64,000 bases of DNA from positions 35,942,645-36,006,644 of the forward strand of contig NC_057763.1 of NCBI RefSeq assembly GCF_010389155.1, given 5' to 3'. The stretch's first letter is position 1; each line of letters begins with the position of its first letter. A program made the translations under genes and the position numbers. Shown in pieces: positions 1 through 11,661 of the stretch. The notes under the pieces were generated by a model, which had not been told where the DNA came from, made no database searches, and saw nothing but the letters and a program-made list of their open reading frames with translations. Origin of the DNA: Erigeron canadensis (Eukaryota > Streptophyta > Magnoliopsida > Asterales > Asteraceae).

Positions 1-640
1 GAAGTTTAGTTAATTTAACACTAACAACACAAGATTTGCAAGGATTTATGAACAATTTATGGTGGAGCATTTTGGTAAATGAAGAAGAAGGAGAATGAAT
101 GATATGGGGGAGAGAGGGAGGATAAAAAAAGGATAAGGAAAAGAGAAAAGAAGAGTGTGTGGTGAGGGAAGAGAGAGGTCGGTCATGGGGTCTCATTTTT
201 GAGGCCCCGCTCCACTAATTTCGACAAATAGCTATTCGTTAAACATTTAAATGCCAAAACGAACCCGTTAACACATTTAAACTCAACGTTACGTTAAAAC
301 ATATCAAAACGTTCAATAAATCATATGCATTCAAGAAATCGTCATCACTTAATTACGTTTAATTACAAGTCAATTGAGGTCAAAAGTCACGAATGTTACA
401 AAGAAGTTATTTTAGTTAAATCAACACATATATTAATTCCTAACACTAGCTAGTGACTAGAGGTACGTACTTGACGTTTTCTTTTTGATAAATGGACACT
501 ACTGTCACTCAAAGAGAAAACATCGGCTAAGTTGTCTTTAAGTATTGGCTATTATCACTAATTACCATACCATATTTAGCAAATGGAAAGTTGAACCCGA
601 ATCCCACGATATGATACAAATGGTGTACGTTAACTTGGTG
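1..640. other. Intergenic DNA upstream of the carbonic anhydrase gene
   Basis: No coding region is convincing here. The stretch is AT-rich and purine-rich near its left end (about 60-180). No transposon termini were recognised. The last part presumably carries the promoter of the downstream carbonic anhydrase gene. Confidence 0.5.
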
Positions 641-644
641 CATC

Positions 645-660
645 CATGCATATATAAATA
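645..660 (+). promoter_or_regulatory. Probable TATA box with adjacent RY motif of the carbonic anhydrase gene
   Basis: The sequence CATGCA followed directly by TATATAAATA ends about 81 bases before the proposed start codon at 742, a normal distance for a plant TATA box plus a short 5' UTR. CATGCA is the core of the RY element bound by B3-domain seed regulators. With one copy, that role is only a suggestion. Confidence 0.5.
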
Positions 661-741
661 CATCCATAAATGCATACTTCTAACTAAGCTCATCATAAGT
701 AGTAATTCACAAACATATCTGATCAATTCAACATCTCAACC

Positions 742-2803
742 ATGACAAGCCCTAATCTATCATCTCTTCTTTTCACATTTCTCATCGTTTCATCGCTTTC
801 TTTGATCGTGATATGCAATGCCGCCCCCTCTGGTACGTATGATGTTTTGCTTATTCGTTTTGTATTAATTGTTGTAAGAAAACATACATTATGCCATCTA
901 TCAATGTAATCTTCTTCCTGTTGATCACGAGCTTCGTCAAGAGTCAGTCTTGCTTGTTTGAACCATGTAACACCGCAACCCATGACCTTTGTATGGAAAA
1001 GTTTGAAACAGGCCCATATACAAGTGACAAATTTAGAGTTAGACTTGTAAAGAATTAGTGTAATTTGTTTAGAAAGGGGAAATATTTTACTCATCTTTTT
1101 GAACAAACAAGACAAACTACACCAAAAAAGGGTGAAAACTTTGTTGTATATATATATATATATATGTTTTTACACGATTTTGTATTAGTTAAATGTGTTT
1201 TTTACGTAACCAATTCAAGCTAACAATATTTCTGACATGAATTTTTTTTTTTATTGTCACGAAGAGAATTCATCATTTTTAGATAACACGATATCTAATA
1301 CAAAGAAACTCTGCTATGAACCATTTTAATTACTAGAATACAATCGATATGATGCAGGGGATGAAAAGGAATTCAGCTATGAAGAGTCGGCACCAGATGG
1401 CCCAGAGAAATGGGGTAGTCTTAGCGCAGAGTGGAAAGTTTGCTCGGATGGAAAATCACAATCTCCGATTAACATTGATACTAAAAAGGCTAAAGAGCAA
1501 TCAAGTGACTTGAAAAAGTCATACAAAGAAGCTCCTGCCAAAATTTTCAATAGACACCACAATATCGCGGTAATTAAGCTCATGATCATGACTAGCTACT
1601 ATTTTACTGATCTAGCACATATATAAACTATATATCTGTTACATCATTGTTGATATTGTGTTGAAATTTTTGGATAGGTGGAATGGCAAGGAGATGCCGG
1701 AAGTATAGAAGTGAATGGTTCAACATTCAAGCTAGTTCAATGCCATTGGCATACTCCTGCAGAGCACACTATTGATGGGAAGAAGTATGTGCAGTCTTAT
1801 TGTTATCACCTTCTTTTTTTGGACACAAGTTTTGTAAAATGTTATTGACGTATATCGCACATATTTTTCTTATTAGATATGACGCGGAGCTACATTTCGT
1901 TCATAGCAATGAAAATGATCAGAAGGCAGTTCTTGGCCTTCTGTACGCCGTTGGAGAGTCTGATCCCTTTATTAAAGATGTATTCACTATTTCTTTCTAC
2001 ACTTGTATACATTTAATCAAGTGTGAAATTGACACATGAGATCGGCCATATTGTAATTATATACGTACGTGCAGGTGATTGCGAGCAAAATCAAAGGGCT
2101 GGGTAGCAATGGAAATGATTTGGGGGAAGTAAGTGCAGGCAAAATCACGAGTGATAACAACAAGTATTTCAGATACATCGGCTCTCTCACAACTCCCCCA
2201 TGCTCGGAGGGTGTCATTTGGACTGTGGCCGAAAAGGTTAGACCCATTTCAGAGGAACAAATCAAATTGCTGAAAGGAGCTCTTGACCCTGTAAGTATTC
2301 CATATCATGTTTGTTTGCATTGTAAAATGTACATATAGTATTTATGGTTTACCCCTGATCGGATCTTGTCGTTTTATTAACTTTATAGGATTTTCAAGAA
2401 AATGCAAGGCCTGTTGTCGAGCTCAACGGAAGACCACTTACGCAATTTAAAGACGAAGAGTAAGCTTTCTCAACCCATCTCTTAATGGATATAGATCCTC
2501 TAATTAAAAGGATCCTCTATCTCTACACATAGAGATACAGAACCAAATTAATTAAAACCCGAATAAGCTAAGTCAAAGACCTGGCCCTAAATCGAAAAAG
2601 TGACAATAGTAGCATGGTGTTATATATATATATATAATAGAATGAAATCATGATTATTAAGTTGTATTATTACAATTGTTTTGTGTAGGGGTGCTGCGGA
2701 AGACTCAGATCACAGTGGAGCGGATTCATCAGCAATATTGAAGCTGTGGAATGGAATCATCATCACTGTTTTAGTTCAAATGTTTTTCTCTTTTTTATTT
2801 TGA
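742..2803 (+). CDS. Alpha-type carbonic anhydrase, secreted, 7 exons
   Basis: Catalyses reversible hydration of CO2 to bicarbonate. Exons read 742-832, 1358-1569, 1678-1784, 1877-1979, 2075-2290, 2389-2459 and 2689-2803; all introns are GT-AG and the 915 nt join in frame to 304 residues, normal for plant alpha-CAs. Residues 1-27 form a hydrophobic signal peptide, so the enzyme enters the secretory pathway. The zinc ligands are His124, His126 (CHWH) and His143 (ELHFVH). The family SPIN motif is at 66-69, and Cys59 plus the Cys of TPPCSEG are placed for the usual disulfide. His98 sits where the proton-shuttle histidine lies in animal enzymes. The last 20 or so residues are strongly hydrophobic after a Ser/Asp-rich linker, which could be a GPI-anchor signal. 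I chose this start because it gives the signal peptide and follows a TATA box. It is related to the Arabidopsis alpha-CA family; the exact member cannot be named. Confidence 0.92.
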
Positions 2804-3267
2804 GATCCATCCATCAGTAGCTAGGCCGGGTTGACATCCTTATTGCTTAATTTGTTTTATTTTCATTTGGTCTCGGTTATAAACTTTTGAAATAAGTTGA
2901 GTAATAATAATCTAGTTTTTTCTTTCATTAACTAACGACGTGCATATAATATTAATGTATACTTATAATAGCTAAAATAATCATATGGCCGGTAAATTCC
3001 ATCATATGGTTGAACCATATATCATTTAAACACAAAATTACGTGACTTCAATTTACAGTACTTCTCATGAGTCCGTAACTGTTTAACACAACTCATTTTG
3101 GGTATCCAAAAGTTCAACCAGCATGTGAATTAAAATGCAAACAATGCTTCAAAGTTATAGGGCTGTTGTATTCTAAAAGTCTTTTTCAGAAAACTCAATC
3201 TTAATTTTAAGATTCATAAAAATCGTTAATTTCACACACTAATATTAGACATTAAATTTATATTATA

Positions 3268-4360
3268 CTAGATTATTGTCTCGCGTAATACACGAGATAA
3301 CATATTTAATTAGTGACAAGTTATCGTTTCACAATATCATACATTGACAACCATATATAAAAGATGTTAAAAATAGATTAATTAGTATCATGGTGTCAAA
3401 GTTGTAAATTAATTAGTATCTTGTTGTTAATGTATGTCTTTATATAGAAAAAAAAAACATAAAATTTCATGATTTTATGTTTCTATAAACAATTAGTAAC
3501 ACTTCAAATTATTGTGGCAAGTGATAGTTTGAAATTCAATATAAACAGATTTGTTTAGCGGAATATAAATAAGGGCTCTATATGGATTTGACTTCTCTTT
3601 AATTAGTGTAACTATATTAGTCATTTTTTACAAATTTTACGTAGTTTAATGTTTATATAAATATACATATAAAGAAAATTTAACAAAACAAAAGTAGTTA
3701 GCATTTGAACCACGCATGTCTGAGATGAAACCCAGTATTATTGAAAACCCTCTTAATTATCCACTCATACAAACTTCGAAAGTGTGATTTATACCCTGAC
3801 GGATTTCCTTAAGGTTTAAGACCTTGCCAGTAGCTCACCTTTTGAAAGTTTACTTTTTGTGTTTATAATTAACCTTTTGAAATTTTTAAAATTAATTTCA
3901 CATCAATATATTGAGGTTTCAAAATATTTTTTAAAAGTCATGGTTGAATTTTATTATTAATATTAATAATATTTGGAACAAATATTGGATTTATGTAACA
4001 AATTTAAAAACTAAAATATTTAGGAAATTAAAATCTTAAACTTTTAATATTTACTTTAATTAACATAACTTATGTAAAAGCAAATTATAATACAATAATT
4101 AAGATTTGAAAGTTCATAATATAATCTTATAAAAAACCATAAATTTCAACTTCTAGATTTATTAGGAAAAACATATAATGAATAACTTATTAAAAAGTGT
4201 CAAGTAATAAGTTTTTCAATTTGATAGGATCAACAACATAAGCAAATATTAATTAAATGAAATAAAATATTTCAGTTGGCTAATAATTATTTAAGAAAAT
4301 CGTATTTTTGTATATATAAAAGTAAAATTATATTTTTTTGTATATTACGCGAGACAATAT
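3268..4360. repeat. Inverted 16-bp motif pair bounding about 1.1 kb
   Basis: ATTGTCTCGCGTAATA at about 3275 recurs as its exact reverse complement at about 4344. The left copy lies just inside a CTAG end followed by A on the plus strand (T after CTAG on the minus strand), and the motif can fold into a short stem, as in the 3' hairpin of a Helitron. The two copies could be two outward-facing Helitron 3' ends. Confidence 0.4.
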
Positions 4361-4646
4361 AAATACGTGAAATAAACACAATAAATTTTAAGAATAACAT
4401 AATTATTAATTATAGATAAAACATGTTAAAATACAATTGTATTGTTATGTAAAGTTTTATTTGCATCAAAAATGGCTTTTTAAATTTTTTTTTCTTGTAA
4501 TATTTTGTCAATATATAAAAGGTAATTGTTCTTGCATTGAATTTTAAATATGCGTACGAAATTAAACGAAGTTAATAAAAAATTTAAGGCATGTAATGAA
4601 AAATTCAAACTCATTATGTGTTTATAATTATATACCATGTATTCAA

Positions 4647-5211
4647 TCTCTCTATATAACTAGGAGATGATAGTTTCATAGGTGACATTTGTAGTTTTTT
4701 TGTCACATTAGATTTTTAAAGAGGTGCCATATTTTTCATTTAAATTGTTATATCTATGTTGTCATGTACAATCTTTATCATCAATTTTGATCATAATCAT
4801 TAATTATAATCCTAATCATTAATATTTAATTTTTCATTTTATATATAAGTGCAAAGATTATATATATTATACTACTTTTTTTTAATTAATTCTATGATAA
4901 TTATCTTTTATCAAATAAGATTATTTATTATATTATGTTTATTTTTTGAAAAGTATTTATTATATTATATTTAATAATTATATATCATGAGAAAGACTTT
5001 TATGATTTAAATATTTATGTTTCATTAGTCTTGCTTTTATACTTAGCGTATATAATATATTCATAAATTATAAGTTTTTTTTTTATCAGTCGTAATCTGA
5101 TAGTTATTTATATTACCATAACTATGAATAATAATGCAACTATCAATTATTGTTTTTATATTTTTGTTCTCAATTATCCCGCACAACATACGAGTTTAAT
5201 TTAGTATCTAG
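4647..5211 (+). mobile_element. Possible small Helitron-like element
   Basis: It starts with TC after an A and ends with CTAG before a T, the standard Helitron insertion context. The start TCTCTCTATATAAC resembles the TC-TATA starts of other members in this window. A CCGCAC...CGAG stretch about 25 bases before the end is only a weak hairpin. No coding capacity. Confidence 0.3.
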
Positions 5212-5724
5212 TATATATAGTGAATGACATGCTTTGTCTTTTATTAATAAATTAATAGTTATCTATATTAGTTAAATAATAGTCGGATAATCTAAAAGAC
5301 CTTTAATGTATATAATATAATTGTAAACGATTTGATAACTTAATAATACGGTTACAATATAAATTCATACATGCATGAGTATATATATTAGTTCACTATG
5401 TTTACACATTACACTGATCGATCGATCTATGGCTTCCTAGGTATATACATACTTTATTAAATATACAAAATTTAATTATTTCAAATACAAGGACTAATAT
5501 TGTGTTTTCTTAATATTAGTGATTAAATATTAATGGTGAAAACTGTAAATTAGTTATGGAAAACAAAAAAGTGTAAATTATTAATAGTAGATGGACTAAT
5601 GTTGTGTTTACTTAATATTAAATTTGGTAATGGTACTATTATTTAGATCTAAGGGTTGTAATTAAAAGTTTGAACTCATCTAACTGTCTTTGTTTCTCCA
5701 TAAAAGAATTTAGGACCTTGTTAT

Positions 5725-5736
5725 ATATATATTGGT

Positions 5737-5780
<44 letters not shown>

Positions 5781-5916
5781 TTTTTTCTTTTAATGAAAAA
5801 TATAAAATAATAAAAACATAACTATTAATACAAAAAATCATTGAAATATTTTTTGACAATTTACCTTTCACGATTCAAAATTATTTATCATCATATATAT
5901 ATATATATATAATATA

Positions 5917-5953
<37 letters not shown>
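5725..5953. repeat. Two long TA microsatellites
   Basis: Nearly pure TA runs occupy about 5740-5780 and 5895-5953, separated by ordinary AT-rich DNA. Each run is self-complementary and could extrude a cruciform. Length variation between individuals is likely. Confidence 0.8.
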
Positions 5954-5957
<4 letters not shown>

Positions 5958-6105
5958 CTCAATAGAAAAGGACACATATATATCATAATTTAGAAATATA
6001 ACTATACAACAAACAAAACATCCTAAAATGTTTTAACACTATTAAATTAACCTTTCCGTATTTTGACACGGGACATCAAAATCTAGACAATCTAGTATAT
6101 ATGAA

Positions 6106-7812
6106 TTAAACAATGAGAAAGGGAAGAACGGTTAACATGAAATCCTCGTATGTGAACGTGGCATTACCCGAGTACGTTGTGTCCTTTTCCTTGAACTTTT
6201 CCGTTAGCCCCTGCATTATCATCAAACCTAACATATTATTCACAGATTCTTTTTATGGGTATTTTACACAACAGGCATTTTAAAATTCGTTGACAAATTT
6301 AATTTTATATTCGTGTTACATACCTTGACAATGAGGCAACACCTGAAATTACAAAGAAAAGAAAATGAAGACATTAATAACATTAGCAAAGAAAAAACCA
6401 AGTTTTTTTAACCAATTAATAATTGGGATTAAGTGACTAAATGATTAAATATTGTTTATGCATATATAAGTCAATTCATCTGTTTTATCAAGTCAAAACA
6501 AACAATTCACAGTTTAAAAAAAAAAAAAAATTGGCTAATAAAGTTTTTTATTAAGTCAATTAATAACAAACGAGACCTAAGATACATATATATATACAAA
6601 TTAATTAAGAGAGGTTGTTATATATATGTGTGAAACATACTCGATGAAGTTGTCGTATTCGATGGCCTTGTTCCTTCCCCCGGACCTGTCGTACTTGGAG
6701 ACGAGCAAATCCAAGACAACAGGCGAAACAGCGAAGCCGAGACTCATGAGTGCATCTCTCAGTTCCCATGCGTCAATACGGCCACTGCGATCCCGATCAA
6801 ATTTCTCAAAATTTGCCTACAAATTAATTAATTAATTAAGACAGATCGAGTAACTAAATTAATGAGACAATTAAACTTACTACTGAAAGAATAAAAGTTT
6901 TACGAGCTAGTAATAATATTTATACAAATATATAGTAAGAGACTAAGAGGTTAAAATTTATTTGACATCGTATATGTACCCTCCAATTCTGAAGACTGTA
7001 AAAGACTTGAGTGAATTCCTTTGGCCCTGAAATCATATCATCGATCACGAAACAATAATTATTGTCACCATATTTTACAAAAAATTAGATGAAAAGTTTA
7101 ACATATATAATCCTATAATATTGTTAAAAAACGTTTAATGCATCTATAGCTAGCTAGCTAGTCAATATATAGATGGAAGGACTTGTTTAATTACTTACAC
7201 AAAACAAAACTATTTATCCTTTGTAACCATATAAGCTGTTCAGAGCTAAATTAACGACTCTAAACGTACAGCTTATTAATTAATTACGGCATATATATAT
7301 ATTTGTTGTACCAAACTAATTAATTAAGAGAACCAATAATTAATCAACTAGCTAGCTGCTAGTACGTACTTACCAATCTTTCGTGCTGTATTGCTATTCG
7401 TAAAAAGATACATGAGAAGACGAACAGTACGAATGCTAAAGCTTTGATTATACGAAGACAGGGCTGTCTGCAACTCCTTATCATCGATAACACCACTCCC
7501 ATCAAGATCCGCCACTTGAAAACACGCCATCACATTCGGGTCCGTCCCAGGAGGGAACCCGGGGGAGGCAAATGGCGGGCTACTTCCATAGCCATATGAT
7601 GAAGATGAAGGTTTGTAATAATGGTCGTCCTTTGGCGGTTTGTTATAGTAATAAGGAGCTGAATACTGAGGGGGTGCACCGTAACCGGGCTGTTGTGGTT
7701 GACCGTATGGTGGTGGTGTGGCACCATAAGAGGCAGAGTGGTATTGCTGAGATGGTGGTGGTGCAGCACTACCATAAGTGTAACCGGTTTGGCTTTGTGG
7801 GTATCCAGACAT
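6106..7812 (-). CDS. Penta-EF-hand calcium-binding protein, CML49/CML50-like, 5 exons
   Basis: A calcium sensor of the plant CML48/49/50 group, which resembles animal sorcin and ALG-2. Minus-strand exons are 7374-7812, 6980-7026, 6641-6816, 6324-6342 and 6106-6210; together 786 nt, 261 residues, in frame with GT-AG introns. Residues 1-90 are rich in Gly, Pro, Tyr, Gln and Ser, the flexible tail typical of the group. The first EF loop is at 102-113 (DLDGSGVIDDKE) and the second at 169-180 (DRDRSGRIDAWE). The C-terminal part (IECCL...TVLPFL) matches the non-canonical EF hands used for dimerisation. The fourth exon is only 19 nt, but it is needed to keep the frame and to supply the conserved ECCLIVK stretch. 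The start codon is the first Met and gives the family's usual N terminus. Calcium binding is inferred from the loops. Confidence 0.92.
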
Positions 7813-8643
7813 GGCTCGCGCTTTTGGAATAATGTAATGTACGTGTGGTTTTGTCTTTGTTTGTTTGAATGGAGTTATGGAAATGGAATTGGTTTTTGAG
7901 TAAACAAACGTGTTGATTTTGTGCAGGGCATATATAATATAATAAATATATGAAACTATATATGTTTAAGTATTTTGACTAAATGTTTATCTTCTTCTTA
8001 CGTAGGCGCGTTTGACTATCTATTTATTTGCCGACGTCTTTTAGCCTTATCATTATAGTTGAACTTGCATTCTAAATTTACAATACATTCGGGTTGAAAA
8101 TGTGATACACATTCTAGTTCCGGCCTTTGTAATTTGAGACATTTACGTGTTTTTCTATAAATACTTGAGAGTGACCTCCATAAACATTTTCTTTTAATAA
8201 ATTCTTAGAGATTAAAGTACTGTCGATCACTTAACGGTAAATATTAAAAAAATTGGCAATAAAAAAAAATGAGGTGACTTTCTACTTGTGAAAAGATAAT
8301 AACATTGCATGAAGATGGAAAACGACAAAAATGCAACCACAGAAGTCGACACGTATTCGTACTCTGAAGAGAAAGTTCTTGTCAAATAGTATTTTGCTAA
8401 CCTTTTTAAAACATCTATAACTTTTCAAATTTTTGTATAAACTTCTAGATCAAAAATGTCCAAATCACCTTCAAACTTTGATCACAGAGATTCCTTATTC
8501 TATCATATTTAATTTTCATTTTTATTTTTAATGGTAGCCAAAAGTCAATTATTATTACTTAAAAAACAATTTATGTTATAGTCAAAGTCAAACATATTTA
8601 TAATGATAAAATACCCTCAATATTACTCTTCATTTATAAACTA

Positions 8644-8894
8644 GTCCTCCAGTCACATTTAAATGTCAAAATTTAACTTTTTAAGTCTTTATTTTTAAAC
8701 TTTGACCGTAAATATCTTTGGTTGTGTTATATATTAGTTAATAAAATTTATATCAATGAAAAATATATTTAAAATTCAATTCATCCATATAGTTTATATC
8801 AAATGTTATAAAAAAATAAACAAAATTATTTACGGTCAAATTCGAAGTCAGAAAACTTAACAAGTTAAATTTGGACAATTAAAATGGAACAGAG
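8644..8894. mobile_element. Degraded Stowaway-type MITE
   Basis: TA dinucleotides flank both ends. The left end (GTCCTCCAGTCACATTTAAA) and right end (...AATTAAAATGGAACAGAG) are eroded versions of the Stowaway CTCCGTCCCATTTTAATTG inverted repeat seen intact at 42818-43070. Internal parts such as the TTTACGGTCAAA stretch are also shared with that copy. Confidence 0.65.
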
Positions 8895-9614
8895 TAATAC
8901 AATTACTCCTTTTTACCAAAAAATTCAATACATTATATAACCAGCTAAAAGTTATACAAACGAAATTAAATCCACATTTGATATATAAATGGTTAAACTA
9001 TTACAGAAGTATATCATAAAAATGAACCATAACTCACAATTAGCTATCTAACACGACATGTTTACCAACCCATCGCGTAGTTGTACACCGATGCTAGCTA
9101 GTAAGTCATGTCAATAGCTTAACATTTACTAGGAAATTGGTTGGCAAGTGGGCATGCGGGGTTCCCCAAGACCAACATTAACTAGTCAAATTCGTTAAAG
9201 TATATGAGGATTTTGGGAAATATGTTATCTATAATTAAGTAAAACAAGTGTTTACACTTTCGAAAAGAAGATATTTGATTCTTATAATTGTTGGTATCAT
9301 GATGCTAATTTGAAAATTGATAAATGTGATTAATTTGATATCTTTAAAGACGTGTCTAAAAATCTAGTATCAAAACATGCATGATGCATTAGAATTAAGA
9401 AAGAAACTAATTGGAATCCATCCACGTCTTAACACAATATGTTTAACATGTTTCTAGACCTAACAAATGAGTCGTATATATCATTATATTTTTGATTTAA
9501 AATGAAAAGTAAAAAGTAAAAAAAAATTAGATTGATTAAGTATCCCCTTTGACAAGATAAAAGAATTAGTTCACATAAACATCAAATGATCATGGAAAAA
9601 GAAGCCACTTATGA

Positions 9615-9806
9615 CTAGTTTGATTGGAGGTATTTTCGGTTTTTACTTAACATCTTGAGTTTGATTCTTAATGAGATAACCTTGGGGTTTTTCTTCTCAA
9701 TACATGTAAGTTATAACGGTCCATGCTCAACATCTAGTTATCTAAGGTACATGCAACACTTCAGTGAGATTTCCTTGATAGACTGAATGTTCAAAAAAAA
9801 AAAAAA
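9615..9806 (+). mobile_element. SINE-like retroposon fragment with poly-A end
   Basis: A degenerate box-B-like sequence (TTGAGTTTGATTC) is followed by about 140 bases and a terminal ATGTTC plus a run of 14 A. The layout suggests a non-LTR retroposon. No target duplication was identified, so the limits are approximate. Confidence 0.3.
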
Positions 9807-9986
9807 CAACAAAAATCGTAGTTAAAGTAACGATAATATTAATATGATGATTATATTACAGTTGTTTTAGGTCTCTCTCTCTTTCTCACCTCTTTCACAC
9901 TTCCATATCAGTTTTTCTTTCTCTTAAATCACCTCTTCCTCACTCATTACTAACCTTACCTTTTTCTCACATGTTCCTCAAATATA

Positions 9987-10441
9987 TCTCTACTATATTA
10001 TAAATCATTTGTTCCCTCAAATTTTTCAACTTTAAATAAGTGGAAATCCCAAAATACCCCTATCACTTATTCATAATAACTTTAAAAGAAATTTCAACCA
10101 CTTATTTTTTTTCTCTCTCCTTAAATATCAACCACTTATTTTTCACTCTCCTCCATAAATAAATTTATTCCTATAATTCATTCAAAATCTTTGATCTAAA
10201 AAATCGTTAATCGATAAATTATAAAAATTATATGGGTGTTCATAAAATTTCATGTTTTTTCATTAGAGATGTCAAACGATATACTTTCAACGGATTTTTA
10301 AAATCCGAGGACGGAGCCTGGACGGCTAAGTCATTTGGCTATCACACTCTATGACTTATCAGTCTATCACCTTCTATGCTCTATCATACTCTATTGCCTA
10401 TTACCCCCACCATCTCACCGCCGCAATGCACGGATACTTAG
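9987..10441 (+). mobile_element. Helitron-like non-autonomous element
   Basis: It starts A|TCTCTACTATATTATAAATC and ends in a GC-rich CACCGCCGCAATGCACGG stem region about 10 bases before CTTAG|T. The start matches other family members here; the terminal CTAG has one extra base. An internal section (TCCGAGGACGGAGCC and the following region) recurs in reverse orientation at about 57560-57640, so this is a dispersed repeat family. No coding capacity. Confidence 0.4.
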
Positions 10442-10448
10442 TCTCGTA

Positions 10449-10480
<32 letters not shown>

Positions 10481-10871
10481 ATCGAAAAGCAACACACACA
10501 TATATAAGTCACTCATCCACCCACTGAAGGGAATCGATGATGAGGTCGTGGATGAGGTCTGTGTCAACCTCATCTTCGTCAATGAGGTGGTCAACAGAGG
10601 GGTGGACTAAGGATTCAGAGGGTCGTTAGTGACTTATCAACCAATCGCAACCTCGATATTTTCAAAATAACTTTTGCTTTTTACGTTAACTTAAGCTATT
10701 ATAAGTTAAAAATATGGTCATAAAAACTTTAATTATTACTTATATTAATAATTATATAAATAAAACTCTTTTTAATTTGGTTATTTTTTGCCTTTCATTA
10801 CTAATTTATAATTTTTAACTTTTCATAACAAAATAAATCATACAAAATACTTAATTTAAATATAATTAACA

Positions 10872-11007
10872 TTTTTAGCTTTTCATGATATTAATAAATA
10901 AATTATTAAAATATAGGGTGTACACAAAAACTAGAAACCTTTTTAGCTTTTCATGATATTAATAAATAAATTATTAAAATATAGGATGTACACAAAAACT
11001 AGAAAAC
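10872..11007 (+). repeat. 68-bp direct duplication, two copies
   Basis: A 68-bp unit starting TTTTTAGCTTTTCATGATAT and ending in ACAAAAACTAGAAA occurs twice head to tail with very few differences, which indicates a recent slippage or unequal-exchange event. Confidence 0.85.
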
Positions 11008-11661
11008 TATCTATATCTATATCTTATAAAGGGAGATCTTCTTCCAAAAATCTCAAAAGATGAATTGATATATAACTAATATACTCCTCTTATTTATTTA
11101 CTAATTTAAATATCCTCACTTAATATACCTATAGTACTCTTAATTAAATAATCTGTAATGTAAATCCTTCGACCCTTAAAATAATTGACTCGTATGTTAA
11201 AGTTGATGATGGTAATTCGGTCCACATGATAATTTATATGCATATCTACGTCCGTAGGGTATTTTTTATTTATTTATTTAATAGTTTATTTTATTTTTTA
11301 TAATTATAATTATTAACAACTTCCTATTTAACACATGAATAAATCTAGTTTATTACTGTTTCATAGAATGTTAAATAGAGTATTAATTTTGATACGGGGT
11401 CATTTTGTTGAACATGGTAATTAAGAAAGTAGTCCGTATTAGAATAAAAAAGTGAAGTTAGTTAATATCCACGTTGGATTCCAAACAAACGTAATCGATT
11501 GTTCCGGGGTAGAAAGTCAACGGATATGATATACAGTAGGTAGCAGTATATATGTATTTATATATCTGATTCTGATGTGATTATTATAAAAGAATAAATA
11601 GATACAGAGATCAAATTGATTGGGAATACCACTCCAATCAAGCAAGTGATTAGAAACAGTA

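Larger units (their letters stand above)
2804..6105. other. AT-rich intergenic DNA with Helitron-like termini and TA tracts
   Basis: No gene was found between the 3' end of the carbonic anhydrase gene and the 3' end of the EF-hand gene (the two genes converge). It holds a CTAG terminus with a hairpin near 3268, an inverted copy of the same 16-bp motif near 4344, a possible Helitron at 4647-5211, and two long TA microsatellites at about 5725-5780 and 5895-5953. Confidence 0.5.
7813..11661. other. Intergenic DNA between the divergent EF-hand and PLD genes
   Basis: No gene supported. It contains the presumed promoters of both genes, a degraded Stowaway MITE (8644-8894), a SINE-like piece with a poly-A end (about 9615-9806), a Helitron-like element (9987-10441), and a 68-bp direct duplication (10872-11007). 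Confidence 0.5.

Noticed and set aside
723..1115. 130-residue open frame on the minus strand
   Set aside because: Overlaps exon 1 and intron 1 of the carbonic anhydrase gene and resembles no protein I know; a chance frame.
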